A DNA stretch of 64,000 bases from the NCBI GenBank assembly GCA_022843825.1, contig JALHMX010000002.1:62001-126000 (forward strand), read 5' to 3'. The translations under genes and the position numbers were made by a program. The stretch's first letter is position 1, and each line of letters begins with the position of its first letter. This DNA comes from Pseudobdellovibrionaceae bacterium (GTDB taxonomy: Bacteria > Bdellovibrionota > Bdellovibrionia > Bdellovibrionales > Bdellovibrionaceae). Under the pieces are notes generated by a model that saw nothing but the letters and a program-made list of their open reading frames with translations, had not been told where the DNA came from and ran no database searches. This document shows, piece by piece, positions 16,889-26,057 of the stretch.

Positions 16889-18172
16889 GTGACAGTCAAA
16901 CAAAGAGTATCAGACCTATTTAAGACTAATCCCGAGCAAGATATTTATATTGATGTTTTGCGTGCGGTTTCGGTTTTAATGATTATTATCTTTCATATTA
17001 TCACAGCAGTGATCACAGTTTTTCCGATTGATCGGGCCCGCCAGTTTATACTGGATTTACCATTTGCATTACATACTTTGTGGCATTTTGAAAAGGGCGT
17101 GGATGTATTTTTTCTGCTGAGTGGTCTTTCTTTGGGAGTACCGCTACTTAGAAAAATAGAACAGTTCAACTGGTCGATGGCGAAACAATTTTACATTAAA
17201 CGTTTTTTTAGAATATACCCTTTGTTTCTTTTTGCGTTAATTCTGTATACACTGGCTCAGTTTTCCTATTCTGCAAAATATTTTTTTTCAAATTTATTTT
17301 TTATTGATAATTTAGTGCCAGACCATCGGAATATTATTCCAGTGGGCTGGTCGTTGACCATGGAGATGCAGTTTTACTTCTTTGTTCCCTTTTTTTTATT
17401 TTGGCTTAAGAAAACCAATAAGCATCTATTGTTTTTGTCTTTGCTATTTTTGAGTTCATTTTTTTTTGGTTACTTAGTTTTAGAGTTAAATCCTGAATTA
17501 TATGTTAGAAAAATTACAGACATGTTTTGGGCTGACGACAGATCGCAATTTACCAAATTAATACGAGATCACTTATACGCTTCTAATTTATTACGATTTG
17601 GAACTTTTGTCGCTGGATTCCTGCTGGCTTATATTAAGGTTTACCATAGCGATGACTTAAAAAAGTTTTTTCAACGAAGAATGATTTATAGCTATATAGC
17701 TTTGTTTGTAGCTGTGGTTTTAGTATTAGCAACGACAACATTTATACCAGTATATGATCCACAGTCTTGGTACTATCAACCATTTAATGAAAAATTTAAT
17801 CAGTGGGTATTATTAAGCAACAGACAGTTTTTTATTATTGGAATCTCATTATTTTTAATTGTTTCGTGGTATACTAAAGGGCTATTAAGGCGATTAATCG
17901 ATTTTGTTTGCGATTGGAAAGTATGGCTCATTATTTCAAGATTAGCTTTTCCTATCTATCTTTTCCACTTTCCTATGATCGGGGCGGCCGCTTTGATTGT
18001 TTATCAAACAACCAATATTAAAAGTATCCAGTCTTTAAGCCTCTTGCAAGGAAGCTTAATCTTTCTTTTAGCCACCGCTTTGACCGTATTGATTTCTATT
18101 CCTATGAGTATATGGATTGAATCTATAGGTATCCGTAAGGGCAGACAAATTGCCGAGAAGATCAAATCTTAG
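16889..18172 (+). CDS. Acyltransferase family 3 membrane protein (OafA-like)
   Basis: Integral membrane O-acyltransferase (427 residues, about ten membrane helices) of the family that acetylates surface polysaccharides, peptidoglycan or lipids. The signature follows a short cytosolic start: YIDVLRAVSVLMIIIFHI, with the conserved His and the Arg-containing start, then RFFRIYPLFLFALIL and VGWSLTMEMQFY. It starts with GTG at 16889, without a ribosome site. Its 3' end overlaps the convergent minus gene by four bases inside a shared palindromic terminator. The substrate is unknown, but the neighbouring kdsA/aminotransferase block points to envelope glycans. Confidence 0.85.
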   Translation: MTVKQRVSDLFKTNPEQDIYIDVLRAVSVLMIIIFHIITAVITVFPIDRARQFILDLPFALHTLWHFEKGVDVFFLLSGLSLGVPLLRKIEQFNWSMAKQFYIKRFFRIYPLFLFALILYTLAQFSYSAKYFFSNLFFIDNLVPDHRNIIPVGWSLTMEMQFYFFVPFFLFWLKKTNKHLLFLSLLFLSSFFFGYLVLELNPELYVRKITDMFWADDRSQFTKLIRDHLYASNLLRFGTFVAGFLLAYIKVYHSDDLKKFFQRRMIYSYIALFVAVVLVLATTTFIPVYDPQSWYYQPFNEKFNQWVLLSNRQFFIIGISLFLIVSWYTKGLLRRLIDFVCDWKVWLIISRLAFPIYLFHFPMIGAAALIVYQTTNIKSIQSLSLLQGSLIFLLATALTVLISIPMSIWIESIGIRKGRQIAEKIKS

Positions 18173-18189
18173 AATTTGATCTTCTTTTT
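18156..18189. terminator. Palindromic terminator over two convergent stop codons
   Basis: A perfect 12-base inverted repeat (AGAAGATCAAAT, then ATTTGATCTTCT) with a six-base loop CTTAGA, followed by TTTT on the plus strand. The loop holds both stop codons: TAG (18170-18172) of the acyltransferase and TAA (18171-18169) of the minus gene. It can terminate plus transcription; the minus side lacks a T run. Confidence 0.75.
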
Positions 18190-20154
18190 AAGGTCATCCA
18201 ATATTTTTTTGCCCTCTTGCTCGGCTTTAGACTTAGCTTGGTTTTCTAAATCTTTTTTGGCCGTTTGAATACGTTCTTCAACTAACTTTTTTTGTTGATC
18301 TAATTGTGCCTGCGCCTGGTTAACATCCGTAAGGTATCCGCCTGTAAGCTTACCGACTTGATCATTAAGTTGTTTTTTCTGTTTTTCAACCTCTTCATCT
18401 ATTTTTTGCTTAACAAGGCGGTTCACTTCTTCTAGTTTTTTCTGCAAAAGCGCTCCGAAAGCGGCTTCTAGTTTTCTGCCCAGTGAAGAATTAATATCAA
18501 TTCTTAAATCAGAAAGTGAACCTTTGGCGGTGGCATTAAGATCAAAGCTATTAATAACGCCGAAAGTTTCATTTAACACTTCATTTACAGTTTTGTCCTT
18601 AGCGCCCAATTCAAAGTTAACTTTTCTAAACTCGTTACTCAGTTTAAGATCGTAGTCTTTAAAGCCAACAGTCTTACCTGCAATGGACAACGTATTATCA
18701 GCGCCAGGTATCTTAATAGTAACATCTGGTGAATCAACTAAAGGCAGACTTGTTAATGGGTACGAGCCTACATCAAAGTTAAATGTAACCTCTGGCAGTG
18801 CTTTGATATTGTTGAAAGCAGCAAAAATTTTAAGGCCATGTATTTTTTGAGACTTAAACTCTCCGTTAACTTTAAGCTCTGTCTGTTTATTAATTTGTCT
18901 TTGATTTGAGGTAATATGAGTTATGGTACCAGCTAAATCGCCATAATCTGTTTGGTTATTTGATTTCGAAGACAGGCTTATGTTTTTAATCCAAAAAAGT
19001 GGGTAACCAGTAGTTATTGGAAATTCATAGGACATTCCGTCAGAGCGAGGGCGTGGCTGGATAGAGTCATCTACTTCTGCCTCAGTCACAGCTATTTTTT
19101 TGCCGGTCAGCTTACCTTTGGCTGTATCTACTTGAGTGTTAATGACTTTAGAATACTTTGGCGGTAAATATTTTTCCGCTAAAGATTTAAAACGATCCAG
19201 TTTCTCTGTGTACGGAATAAGATAACTCAGAAAAAGCGATTTCGCAAAGTTACCCGCATCGAGTTTAGGAATTTTAAAACGATTTTTGACTGCATCGATA
19301 TCGGCTTTGACTTGTTTGTCTAAAGAGCTGTAGTCAGTTTGAATCGAAGATATGTCTGTCGTTAACTTACTTTTCGTTTCGTTGACTAATTGCACTTTAG
19401 TATCAACATCTTTTTTTAAGTTGTTAAATTCGTTAACAGAGGCATTAAGTTCCTCGGGTGATTTGAAGTCCTTATACTTTATTTTAGAAAAACGATCTTT
19501 AAAATTATTAAGATCCCCTTGCTTTGGTAAAGCCTTTACATTGGCATCCCATTCTAGACGCTTTTGATTCCATTTTTGATTTAGCTCATCAGCCATTTTT
19601 TTAGATCCTAGCTGAGATTCAAATCCTTTAAGTTGGGCATTAATATCATCGTTTTTAAGAAAAACGGCAATATCACCAATAAGATTGTTTTGATTTTCAC
19701 CTTCAACTTTATTAAGGGCTTTGTTTTTTAACTGATTGGTGAAGCTGGGCTGATTGCTTGGTGGCGGTGGCGGAGCCACTTTTCCTGCGCGCGCGCGTTT
19801 AGACATAAACTGAACGCCCTCTGCGGCGATATCATCTATAACAAATTTAAGTTTAAGGATAGCATCCATATTTACGTCAAAATTTGTTCGAGCAATTTCA
19901 ATGGAATTAAATTCAGGTTTTTCTTTATTGGTCAGCTCAATTTTTTTAATTTCTACACTACCGTTAATGAAAGAGCTTTTAAACTCTTGAATATTTAATT
20001 CCGAACCTAAAGCTTTATATCCGGCCCATTCAATAACTGATTTAACATGCCCATCGAAGAAGAAGCGGAAGTATATAAAATTGATAAGTATAAAAATAAT
20101 TAATGGTATAATTGCGTTCCAACGAATGATGCCTGTAGTTTTTTTCTTTGTCAT
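18169..20154 (-). CDS. TIGR03545-like envelope protein with AsmA/DUF748-like features
   Basis: 661 residues with one N-terminal membrane helix (IPLIIFILINFIYFRFFF, about 16-33). The periplasmic region begins like AsmA/DUF748 proteins (GSELNIQEFKSSFINGSVEIKKIELTN) and has a Pro-rich linker (PPPPPSNQPS), a central coiled-coil and a second beta-rich part (about 370-540). The C-terminal 100 residues form another Lys/Glu/Gln coiled coil. The pairing with the adjacent DUF2062-like gene is, to my recollection, the defining context of TIGR03545/TIGR03546, two families of unknown function. It ends inside the bidirectional palindrome. Probably involved in envelope lipid or protein traffic, a guess from fold. 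Confidence 0.72.
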   Translation of the reverse strand: MTKKKTTGIIRWNAIIPLIIFILINFIYFRFFFDGHVKSVIEWAGYKALGSELNIQEFKSSFINGSVEIKKIELTNKEKPEFNSIEIARTNFDVNMDAILKLKFVIDDIAAEGVQFMSKRARAGKVAPPPPPSNQPSFTNQLKNKALNKVEGENQNNLIGDIAVFLKNDDINAQLKGFESQLGSKKMADELNQKWNQKRLEWDANVKALPKQGDLNNFKDRFSKIKYKDFKSPEELNASVNEFNNLKKDVDTKVQLVNETKSKLTTDISSIQTDYSSLDKQVKADIDAVKNRFKIPKLDAGNFAKSLFLSYLIPYTEKLDRFKSLAEKYLPPKYSKVINTQVDTAKGKLTGKKIAVTEAEVDDSIQPRPRSDGMSYEFPITTGYPLFWIKNISLSSKSNNQTDYGDLAGTITHITSNQRQINKQTELKVNGEFKSQKIHGLKIFAAFNNIKALPEVTFNFDVGSYPLTSLPLVDSPDVTIKIPGADNTLSIAGKTVGFKDYDLKLSNEFRKVNFELGAKDKTVNEVLNETFGVINSFDLNATAKGSLSDLRIDINSSLGRKLEAAFGALLQKKLEEVNRLVKQKIDEEVEKQKKQLNDQVGKLTGGYLTDVNQAQAQLDQQKKLVEERIQTAKKDLENQAKSKAEQEGKKILDDLKKKIKF

Positions 20155-20163
20155 AATTACTTC

Positions 20164-20694
20164 CTAATGGCTTCCATAAAGATCGTCATATTTAATATAA
20201 AGGGCATAAACTTTGGATGCTTTAAAGGCTTTCCATAGTGGAGTGCGCTCAAAGGCTTGGACCACATGGTCACGATATTTTCGAATAAGAAACTTAAAAA
20301 AGAAAAACAAGAAAGGCGTAAGGATAAGGGCTACTATAAAACTGCCCATAACGATTGAATTATTAAATCGCGTATATGGAGCAATAGGAATATTGTATAA
20401 GGTTGTCCATAGTGGGCGAAGCGAACCGTTTTCTAAAGCCCATCTTCCCAGTACATCTGCTGCAGGATCAATTATAAAAGCGACAATTTTAAAAAAGAAA
20501 GCTGAAATAAAAGCAGCTCCAAACTGAACCCTGAAAATTATTATAATAAAAATAATCAAAAAAGTTTGTATAGAGAAAAAAGGAGAAAACCCTAGAAAGG
20601 CTCCTAAAGTTAATCCCCAGGCTATTTCATTTGTTCCATTTTCTGAATGGAGCATACGAATAAGATTCATAATTTGTTTTACAATTAGACCCAT
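20164..20694 (-). CDS. TIGR03546-like (DUF2062) membrane protein
   Basis: 176 residues, strongly hydrophobic, with about three to four membrane helices (FLIIFIIIIFRVQFGAAF, FIVALILTPFLFFFFKFL). The N-terminal pattern GLTLGAFLGFSPFFSIQT is the DUF2062 signature, and IDPAADVLGRWAL resembles TIGR03546 members. It is nine bases upstream of the TIGR03545-like gene in the same operon, the usual pairing of these families. Function unknown. ATG at 20694 with an AGAGG ribosome site. Confidence 0.78.
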   Translation of the reverse strand: MGLIVKQIMNLIRMLHSENGTNEIAWGLTLGAFLGFSPFFSIQTFLIIFIIIIFRVQFGAAFISAFFFKIVAFIIDPAADVLGRWALENGSLRPLWTTLYNIPIAPYTRFNNSIVMGSFIVALILTPFLFFFFKFLIRKYRDHVVQAFERTPLWKAFKASKVYALYIKYDDLYGSH

Positions 20695-20748
20695 TAAAAC
20701 CTCTTTTCACGTTGTCCTAGTTATTCTAATTGAAGAACATTTTAGAGA

Positions 20749-21741
20749 TCAAGCAGTGGGTGGAGTTATTGATGTACTACCTGGGCGTCGCGGTGAACGG
20801 ATAAAAAAGTACCCCCCGGGTAAGCTAAAAATTATGCTAAAAAGTTGCATAAGACTGATGCCGATGATAGCGGCTTCTGCCACGGGCTCACCTAAAGACC
20901 TGAAGATAAAATAAAAGGCAGCTTGGCCAAAGCCAATTCCTCCGGGTGTAATAGGAATGGCCATAGCGACAAAGCCAAAACAAACCAGTGGAAAGAACAA
21001 AGCAAATGAAGGGGGTGTGTCCACAAGGTGGTTAACCACTATGTAAAGAAATGAAACGGACAGGAACTGAGCGGCAAAACTAACAACCATAAAGCGACTA
21101 AACTTTGAAAATACAAGGAAACGACCAAGGTAATCAAAAAATATAAGAAGGCTGTCCTTAACATTTAATATAAAGTCATTTTTAAAGCTTTGTGTTATTC
21201 GATCAAATACCAATGCTACTTTTTTTCTAAGAATAATACAAAAGGTCGCAATAATAAACAAAGCCGCTGAGAAGATGAGATATTTTTTATGAGAAGGGGT
21301 CAATATATTGATTTCCACGAGGAGAAACAAAAAAGAAAAACAAATAAGGCCATATAGGCCTAAAACACGGTCGACTAAAGTTAATGCAAGAGTACTTCTT
21401 TTTTGAGTCTGTGTTGCTATTGAAAGCTCTACGGCTTTAACAATATCGCCACCCACTCCGCCTGGAATAAACGTATTAAAAAATAGCCCTGTCAAATGAA
21501 GCTTAAGTGCAAGTCTAAAGCTAATTTGATGGATAAGAGTGTTTATAATTTTAAAGCGCAAGGCAAAAAGTAGAGTTTGGAAGGAAAAAATAATTAGACC
21601 TGCGGTAATGATCCATGGGTTTCGCAAAGCCTCTCCAATTTTTTCTAACTGAAGAAGTCCACTTCGATACAGTATACCTAACATAGCAAAAGCAATGAAG
21701 AATCTGAAATAGGATTTTAACTGTCCCGGAAGCTTTGACAT
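20749..21741 (-). CDS. Lysylphosphatidylglycerol synthase/flippase-like membrane protein (UPF0104)
   Basis: 330-residue membrane protein with about eight helices. Recognisable features are FNTFIPGGVGGDIVKA, with the Gly-rich motif typical of the UPF0104/AglD/MprF N-terminal family, and AIPITPGGIGFGQAAF near the C-terminus. Members are lipid or glycolipid flippases or unknown. It lies 11 bases after kdsA in a five-gene minus operon of envelope genes, so a role in handling a lipid-linked glycan is the natural inference. I see no soluble MprF synthase domain. Confidence 0.82.
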   Translation of the reverse strand: MSKLPGQLKSYFRFFIAFAMLGILYRSGLLQLEKIGEALRNPWIITAGLIIFSFQTLLFALRFKIINTLIHQISFRLALKLHLTGLFFNTFIPGGVGGDIVKAVELSIATQTQKRSTLALTLVDRVLGLYGLICFSFLFLLVEINILTPSHKKYLIFSAALFIIATFCIILRKKVALVFDRITQSFKNDFILNVKDSLLIFFDYLGRFLVFSKFSRFMVVSFAAQFLSVSFLYIVVNHLVDTPPSFALFFPLVCFGFVAMAIPITPGGIGFGQAAFYFIFRSLGEPVAEAAIIGISLMQLFSIIFSLPGGYFFIRSPRRPGSTSITPPTA

Positions 21742-21752
21742 GCTTTTACGAC

Positions 21753-22604
21753 TTAGTCCTTATGAGTTTCAAAAATTTTCTTTAGATTTTTTAATACGAC
21801 CTCTAAATTTTTGAGTGGTAATGAAGTCGGACCATCACAGAGTGCCTTTTCTGGATTAGGATGAGTTTCTAGAAATATTCCATCGACACCGACAGCCATA
21901 GCTGCTCGACCAAGGGGCCAGACCATTTCGCCACGGCCACCGCTGGATTCGCCGGTTGCTCCTGGGAGCTGTGTTGAGTGCGTACAATCCATAATCACGG
22001 GAAAGCCTAAATTACGCATCTCTATCAAGCCCGTCATGTCGTTGACTAAACGATTGTACCCAAAGGTGGTTCCGCGCTCGCAAAGAAGGATTTTATCGTT
22101 ACCACTTTGAACAGCTTTGTGAGCTATGGCTCTCATGTCCCAGGGTGCTAAAAATTGTCCTTTTTTTATATGAATAATACGACCGGTTTTAGCCGTTTCA
22201 ACCATAAGGTCTGTTTGCCGAGAAAGGAATGCGGGGATTTGTAAAACCTCTGCATATTCAGCAGTTTCTTTAACCTGAATAGTTTCGTGAACGTCGGTCA
22301 AAAAATTACAACCGACATTCACTTTAATTTTTTCTAATGATTTTAAAGCTTGGGACATGCCTGGCCCGCGAAAACTTTTTAAACTTTGACGATTTGCTTT
22401 ATCGAATGAACATTTAAGGACCCAGGGAATATCTAGCGCAGAAGTAACACGTTTAATTTCTTGGGCAGTTTCAATAACCATTGCATCGTCCTCGATAATG
22501 TCGGGCCCTGCAAAAAGAGTAAAAGTTTTTCCATCTCCCCAAGTAATATTTCCGAATTTTGATTCAAGAGTTACTGTTTTTTTAAGTGGTTTGAACTCAG
22601 TCAT
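21753..22604 (-). CDS. kdsA: 3-deoxy-8-phosphooctulonate synthase
   Basis: Condenses phosphoenolpyruvate with arabinose 5-phosphate to Kdo-8-phosphate, the committed step toward Kdo of the LPS inner core. The 283-residue length is normal. Motifs: LFAGPDIIEDD (usual GPCVIE, here with Asp for Cys), KCSFDKANRQSLKSFRGPG, LTDVHE, LQIPAFLSRQTDL, IHIKKGQFLAPWDM and MDCTHSTQLPG. The Cys in the first motif that marks metal-dependent forms is replaced by Asp (GPDIIE). It sits between the aminotransferase and the UPF0104 gene. Confidence 0.93.
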   Translation of the reverse strand: MTEFKPLKKTVTLESKFGNITWGDGKTFTLFAGPDIIEDDAMVIETAQEIKRVTSALDIPWVLKCSFDKANRQSLKSFRGPGMSQALKSLEKIKVNVGCNFLTDVHETIQVKETAEYAEVLQIPAFLSRQTDLMVETAKTGRIIHIKKGQFLAPWDMRAIAHKAVQSGNDKILLCERGTTFGYNRLVNDMTGLIEMRNLGFPVIMDCTHSTQLPGATGESSGGRGEMVWPLGRAAMAVGVDGIFLETHPNPEKALCDGPTSLPLKNLEVVLKNLKKIFETHKD

Positions 22605-22620
22605 GATATTTCATGCCCCT

Positions 22621-23769
22621 TTATTTGTTGTTTTCTATCGAAAATTTTACGGCCGTTTTGGTGGCCTCGATAACTTTAGATTGAATTGTTTCATCCATAT
22701 CGGGATACATAGGCAAACTAACAACGTGTTCTGCAGCCCAGCGGGAGTGAGGAATATCAAAGCGCTGCGGTGTATTTTTTTTGTACCAGGGTTGATCTGG
22801 CATCGTCATTGGGTAGTGCACCGTTGTAGGCACGCCCAGCTCCTGCATTTTTTTCTGAAATATATCCCGATTGGTTACGGTTACGGTGTACTGGGCCCAG
22901 ACGCTCTTGTTGCCATTTTTGATAAATGGCGTTGAGAACTGAGGATCTACATTTTTGAGTTCATCCATTTGATGAGAAAAGTTTTGTGCTATTTTATTGC
23001 GTGCATCAACTTCCCAATCATAGCGCTCCATTTTTGCTAGCAAGATGGCGCATTGTAGAGTGTCTATGCGGGCATTTAGCCCTAAGCGTGTGTGATGGTA
23101 GCGCTTCTCTGATCCATGCTCTCTTAGCTCCTTCATGACCTGAAGTAGTTGTTCGTCATTGGTAAAAATAGCTCCACCTTCTCCATAGCATCCCAGAGGT
23201 TTGGCCGGATAAAATGAGGTTCCTGCTGCAGTTGTACATGCCCCACTTTTTGTATTCTTGTAAGCAGCGCCGTAAGACTGAGCCGTGTCTTCGATAACGT
23301 GAAGGTTGTGTTTTTTTGCTAGAGCATTAATTTCGTCAAGATCTGCGGCTTGTCCATAGAGTGAAACTGGCATGATCGCTTTAGTTTTTTGTGTTATTGC
23401 TGCTTCAATTTTAGAAACATCGATATTATAAGTTTTTCGATCTATATCCACGTAAACAGGTTGTGCGCCAGCAAGAACAATTGTTTCTGCAGTCGCGATA
23501 AAAGAGAACGCCGTTGTGATCACCTCATCTTCGGAAGACTTATTCTGACCAATTCCCAAAGCCATTAGCGGTAAGACGAGTGCATCTGTGCCACTGCCAA
23601 CAGCTAAACAGTGTTTTGTTCCCGTATGAGTTGCTAAAAGTTTTTCAAGCTCTGCGACTTCGGGGCCGTTAATGTAGGCGCCGCTTTCTAAAACTTTTTG
23701 AATGCGCGAATCGATAGATTTTTTCAATGCATTGTATTGAGATTTTAAGTCGATAAACGGGACGCTCAT
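22621..23769 (-). CDS. DegT/DnrJ/EryC1/StrS-family sugar aminotransferase (WbpE-like)
   Basis: PLP-dependent aminotransferase (382 residues) making amino sugars for surface polysaccharide. The PLP lysine lies in TSFYPAKPLGCYGEGGA; VGSGTDALVLPL binds the phosphate, and VIEDTAQSYGA has the cofactor Asp. The sequence recalls WbpE/WlbC, which aminates UDP-2-acetamido-2-deoxy-3-ketoglucuronate, but the sugar cannot be fixed from sequence alone. It is the first gene of the minus operon (GAGGAGA ribosome site) and transcribed away from the M13 peptidase across a 149-base gap. Confidence 0.88.
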   Translation of the reverse strand: MSVPFIDLKSQYNALKKSIDSRIQKVLESGAYINGPEVAELEKLLATHTGTKHCLAVGSGTDALVLPLMALGIGQNKSSEDEVITTAFSFIATAETIVLAGAQPVYVDIDRKTYNIDVSKIEAAITQKTKAIMPVSLYGQAADLDEINALAKKHNLHVIEDTAQSYGAAYKNTKSGACTTAAGTSFYPAKPLGCYGEGGAIFTNDEQLLQVMKELREHGSEKRYHHTRLGLNARIDTLQCAILLAKMERYDWEVDARNKIAQNFSHQMDELKNVDPQFSTPFIKNGNKSVWAQYTVTVTNRDIFQKKMQELGVPTTVHYPMTMPDQPWYKKNTPQRFDIPHSRWAAEHVVSLPMYPDMDETIQSKVIEATKTAVKFSIENNK

Positions 23770-23918
23770 GCTCTCTCCTCATTTTTAATTTGCTATTAAA
23801 TATTGCTCCCTAAGCTATAATCTGTCACTAGAATTTGGCTCTTTTTGTCATATTGAATAATGTGTAAAAAAAGCTTCACGTCTAGGGTCTATCCTGTAAA
23901 GATGTCTTCGGGGGTTTA

Positions 23919-25940
23919 ATGTCTTATAATCAATTTGTTATCGTTTTTACCAGTGTTATATTCTTGTCTTTGCCGTCTTTTTCTGCTGAGAAAGAGAAAA
24001 TCGTCCCAACTTCAGACATACCTACGCAGAGATTATTTAAGCTGAACGAAAATATTAATCCTTGTGATGATTTTCACGCCTATGTCTGTAGTGATGCAGA
24101 AAGCCGCTACAAACTCAGAGATGATCGCAGTTCGCACACTTTTTCGTTCGGAGACTCTAGTGAAAGAATATTAGAGCATAAGAAGAATTTCTTTATAAAA
24201 ATAGATTCAGAAAAAAAGTTGTCAGCCCGCTCGCAGCAACTTAAGTCATATTATAAGGCTTGTATGAATGAAGCTACGTCTGCGCAAGAAGAGCGCGAAC
24301 TTGTTAATGAGCTTAAGCAGACAGTCGACAGCATGAAGAACATTCAGGACTATCTAAATGTAAATAAGAAAAATATGATTCAGTACTATTGGTCTTTTAT
24401 ACAATTTGGGATTAATCCTAATATCGATAACCCCCTCATATATGACGTTACATTTGGGTTGGACTTCATGTTTTTACCGGAACATAGCTACTACGACAAT
24501 AAAGTTTTGGTTAAGGACTACGTTGAGCTTATTACGGATTTTTTTGTAACTATTTATCCAGATCAGAAAAAGACAGACTTAGCTAAGCGCGCCAAGGCGG
24601 TAGTCGACTTCGAGAAAAAATTCACCAAGTCTTACCCTAAGCCTGACGAGTTTAGGCAGCGTTGGACCCAGCCCCGCTACGTGAGCCGAGAAGAATTTTT
24701 CACCCAGACAAGCGTCATAGAATTAAAAGATTTCTTTAAAAAAAATATTCCTGAAAAAGTGTTAATACGTAACTTTATTCCAGAAAGTTTTGAATTTGTT
24801 CAAAAAGAGCTTAGTGATAAAAATCTTCAAGTTTTGAAAGATATTTATATTTTTCGAAATGCGCGCACTTTTATGGACGATGCCTATCCAGATCTTTATA
24901 AAAAACGATTGGACTTCAGTCATAAGCACTTAGGAGGGTCACCAGTCCGACCCGTTCGACAAGAACGTTGCACTATGTCTGTGATGTCAGCTTATGGCAA
25001 GGAACTAGATCAAGTTTTAATTGACAGATTGTTTAAAAACTTTCCCGAGAAAAAAATGCAAGCTGTAGCTGCGAAAATTAGGCAATCAATCTTAGACGGC
25101 ATCGAAAAAAATACGTGGTTGTCCGCGGAAAGTAAAAAAGGCGCCTTAGAAAAAATTAAAACTGCGAAGCTCCAAATTATTCAACCACGCACTGAAAAAG
25201 AGTGGGATTTTAAACCGATTTTAAAATTAAGCAGTACGCATCCTTATGCTAATGACAAAGTTATTTCTGTAGCGAACAATCAGCGAACATTCAAAAAGCT
25301 TAAGGAAGGCGTTAATCCTGAGATATGGTGGATGTCTCCATTAACAGTAAACGCGTATTATAGCGCGACCTCTAATAAATTTGTTATGCCAATTGGGATA
25401 TTACAGTACCCTTTCTTTGTTGCTGATGGAGACATAATAGAAAACTTAGGCGCTGTAGGCGCAGTTGTGGGGCACGAGCTAGGACATGGGATAGATGACC
25501 AAGGCTCTAAGTTTAATGCCCAAGGGCAACTTAAGCCGTGGATGAGTGAGGAAGACGTAAAACAATTCAAGGCGCGTGGGGAGAAGATGATCGCGCAGTT
25601 TGATAAAATTGGACACAATGGAAAGCTAACGCTGGGAGAGAACGTTGCAGATCTTGTGGGGTTAACTTTTGCCTATCAAGCCGCTTTTCCAGAAAAAGTT
25701 AAAAAAACATCAAATCGGATCGCTGATGAGAAAAAGTTTTTTGTAGCTTACGCTCGATTGTGGTGTGGAATTAAAAGAGAAAAGGCCATAGAAATGCAGT
25801 TAAAAACTGGGCCGCACTCTTTGGGCTACGCCCGCATTAACGAACAAGTTAAACATCAGCCAGGCTTTCAAGAAGCATTTAGTTGCAAAAAAGGTAATAA
25901 GTTATTCCTAGAGCCTAAGGATCAAATTCAAATCTGGTAA
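23919..25940 (+). CDS. Secreted M13-family zinc metallopeptidase (PepO/neprilysin-like)
   Basis: 673-residue neprilysin-type peptidase with a signal peptide (FTSVIFLSLPSFSAE, cleavage near residue 23). The active site HELGH (H519, E520, H523) is followed by ENVADLVGL (Glu ligand and the Asp partner). The substrate-binding motif NAYYSATSNK precedes it. The start after the signal has the expected NPCDDFHAYVCSDA. It ends in IW, near the canonical C-terminal Trp of the family. Acts outside the inner membrane, cleaving peptides of limited size. A stem-loop follows the stop. Confidence 0.93.
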   Translation: MSYNQFVIVFTSVIFLSLPSFSAEKEKIVPTSDIPTQRLFKLNENINPCDDFHAYVCSDAESRYKLRDDRSSHTFSFGDSSERILEHKKNFFIKIDSEKKLSARSQQLKSYYKACMNEATSAQEERELVNELKQTVDSMKNIQDYLNVNKKNMIQYYWSFIQFGINPNIDNPLIYDVTFGLDFMFLPEHSYYDNKVLVKDYVELITDFFVTIYPDQKKTDLAKRAKAVVDFEKKFTKSYPKPDEFRQRWTQPRYVSREEFFTQTSVIELKDFFKKNIPEKVLIRNFIPESFEFVQKELSDKNLQVLKDIYIFRNARTFMDDAYPDLYKKRLDFSHKHLGGSPVRPVRQERCTMSVMSAYGKELDQVLIDRLFKNFPEKKMQAVAAKIRQSILDGIEKNTWLSAESKKGALEKIKTAKLQIIQPRTEKEWDFKPILKLSSTHPYANDKVISVANNQRTFKKLKEGVNPEIWWMSPLTVNAYYSATSNKFVMPIGILQYPFFVADGDIIENLGAVGAVVGHELGHGIDDQGSKFNAQGQLKPWMSEEDVKQFKARGEKMIAQFDKIGHNGKLTLGENVADLVGLTFAYQAAFPEKVKKTSNRIADEKKFFVAYARLWCGIKREKAIEMQLKTGPHSLGYARINEQVKHQPGFQEAFSCKKGNKLFLEPKDQIQIW

Positions 25941-25959
25941 GAACACCGCAAGACAAAGG

Positions 25960-25986
25960 TCTAGTTTCATAATGAAACTAGATTTT
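25960..25986 (+). terminator. Probable terminator after the M13 peptidase gene
   Basis: An almost perfect dyad (TCTAGTTTCAT, one-base centre, ATGAAACTAGA) followed by TTTT lies 20 bases after the stop. The T run is short, so termination may be partial. Confidence 0.55.
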
Positions 25987-26057
25987 AGGCTGTGTTTTTT
26001 TTAAGAGTTCTTCAAAGATAATTGTAATAAGACTGATTAATAACCACGGAGGGTTAC

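Noticed and set aside
18318-20527. Plus-strand frames antisense to the TIGR03545/6-like pair
   Set aside because: The minus frames have clear family features and spacing, so the plus frames are complements.
23816-23821. TATAAT upstream of the M13 peptidase gene as promoter -10
   Set aside because: No acceptable -35 box at 16-18 bases; kept out of the feature list.
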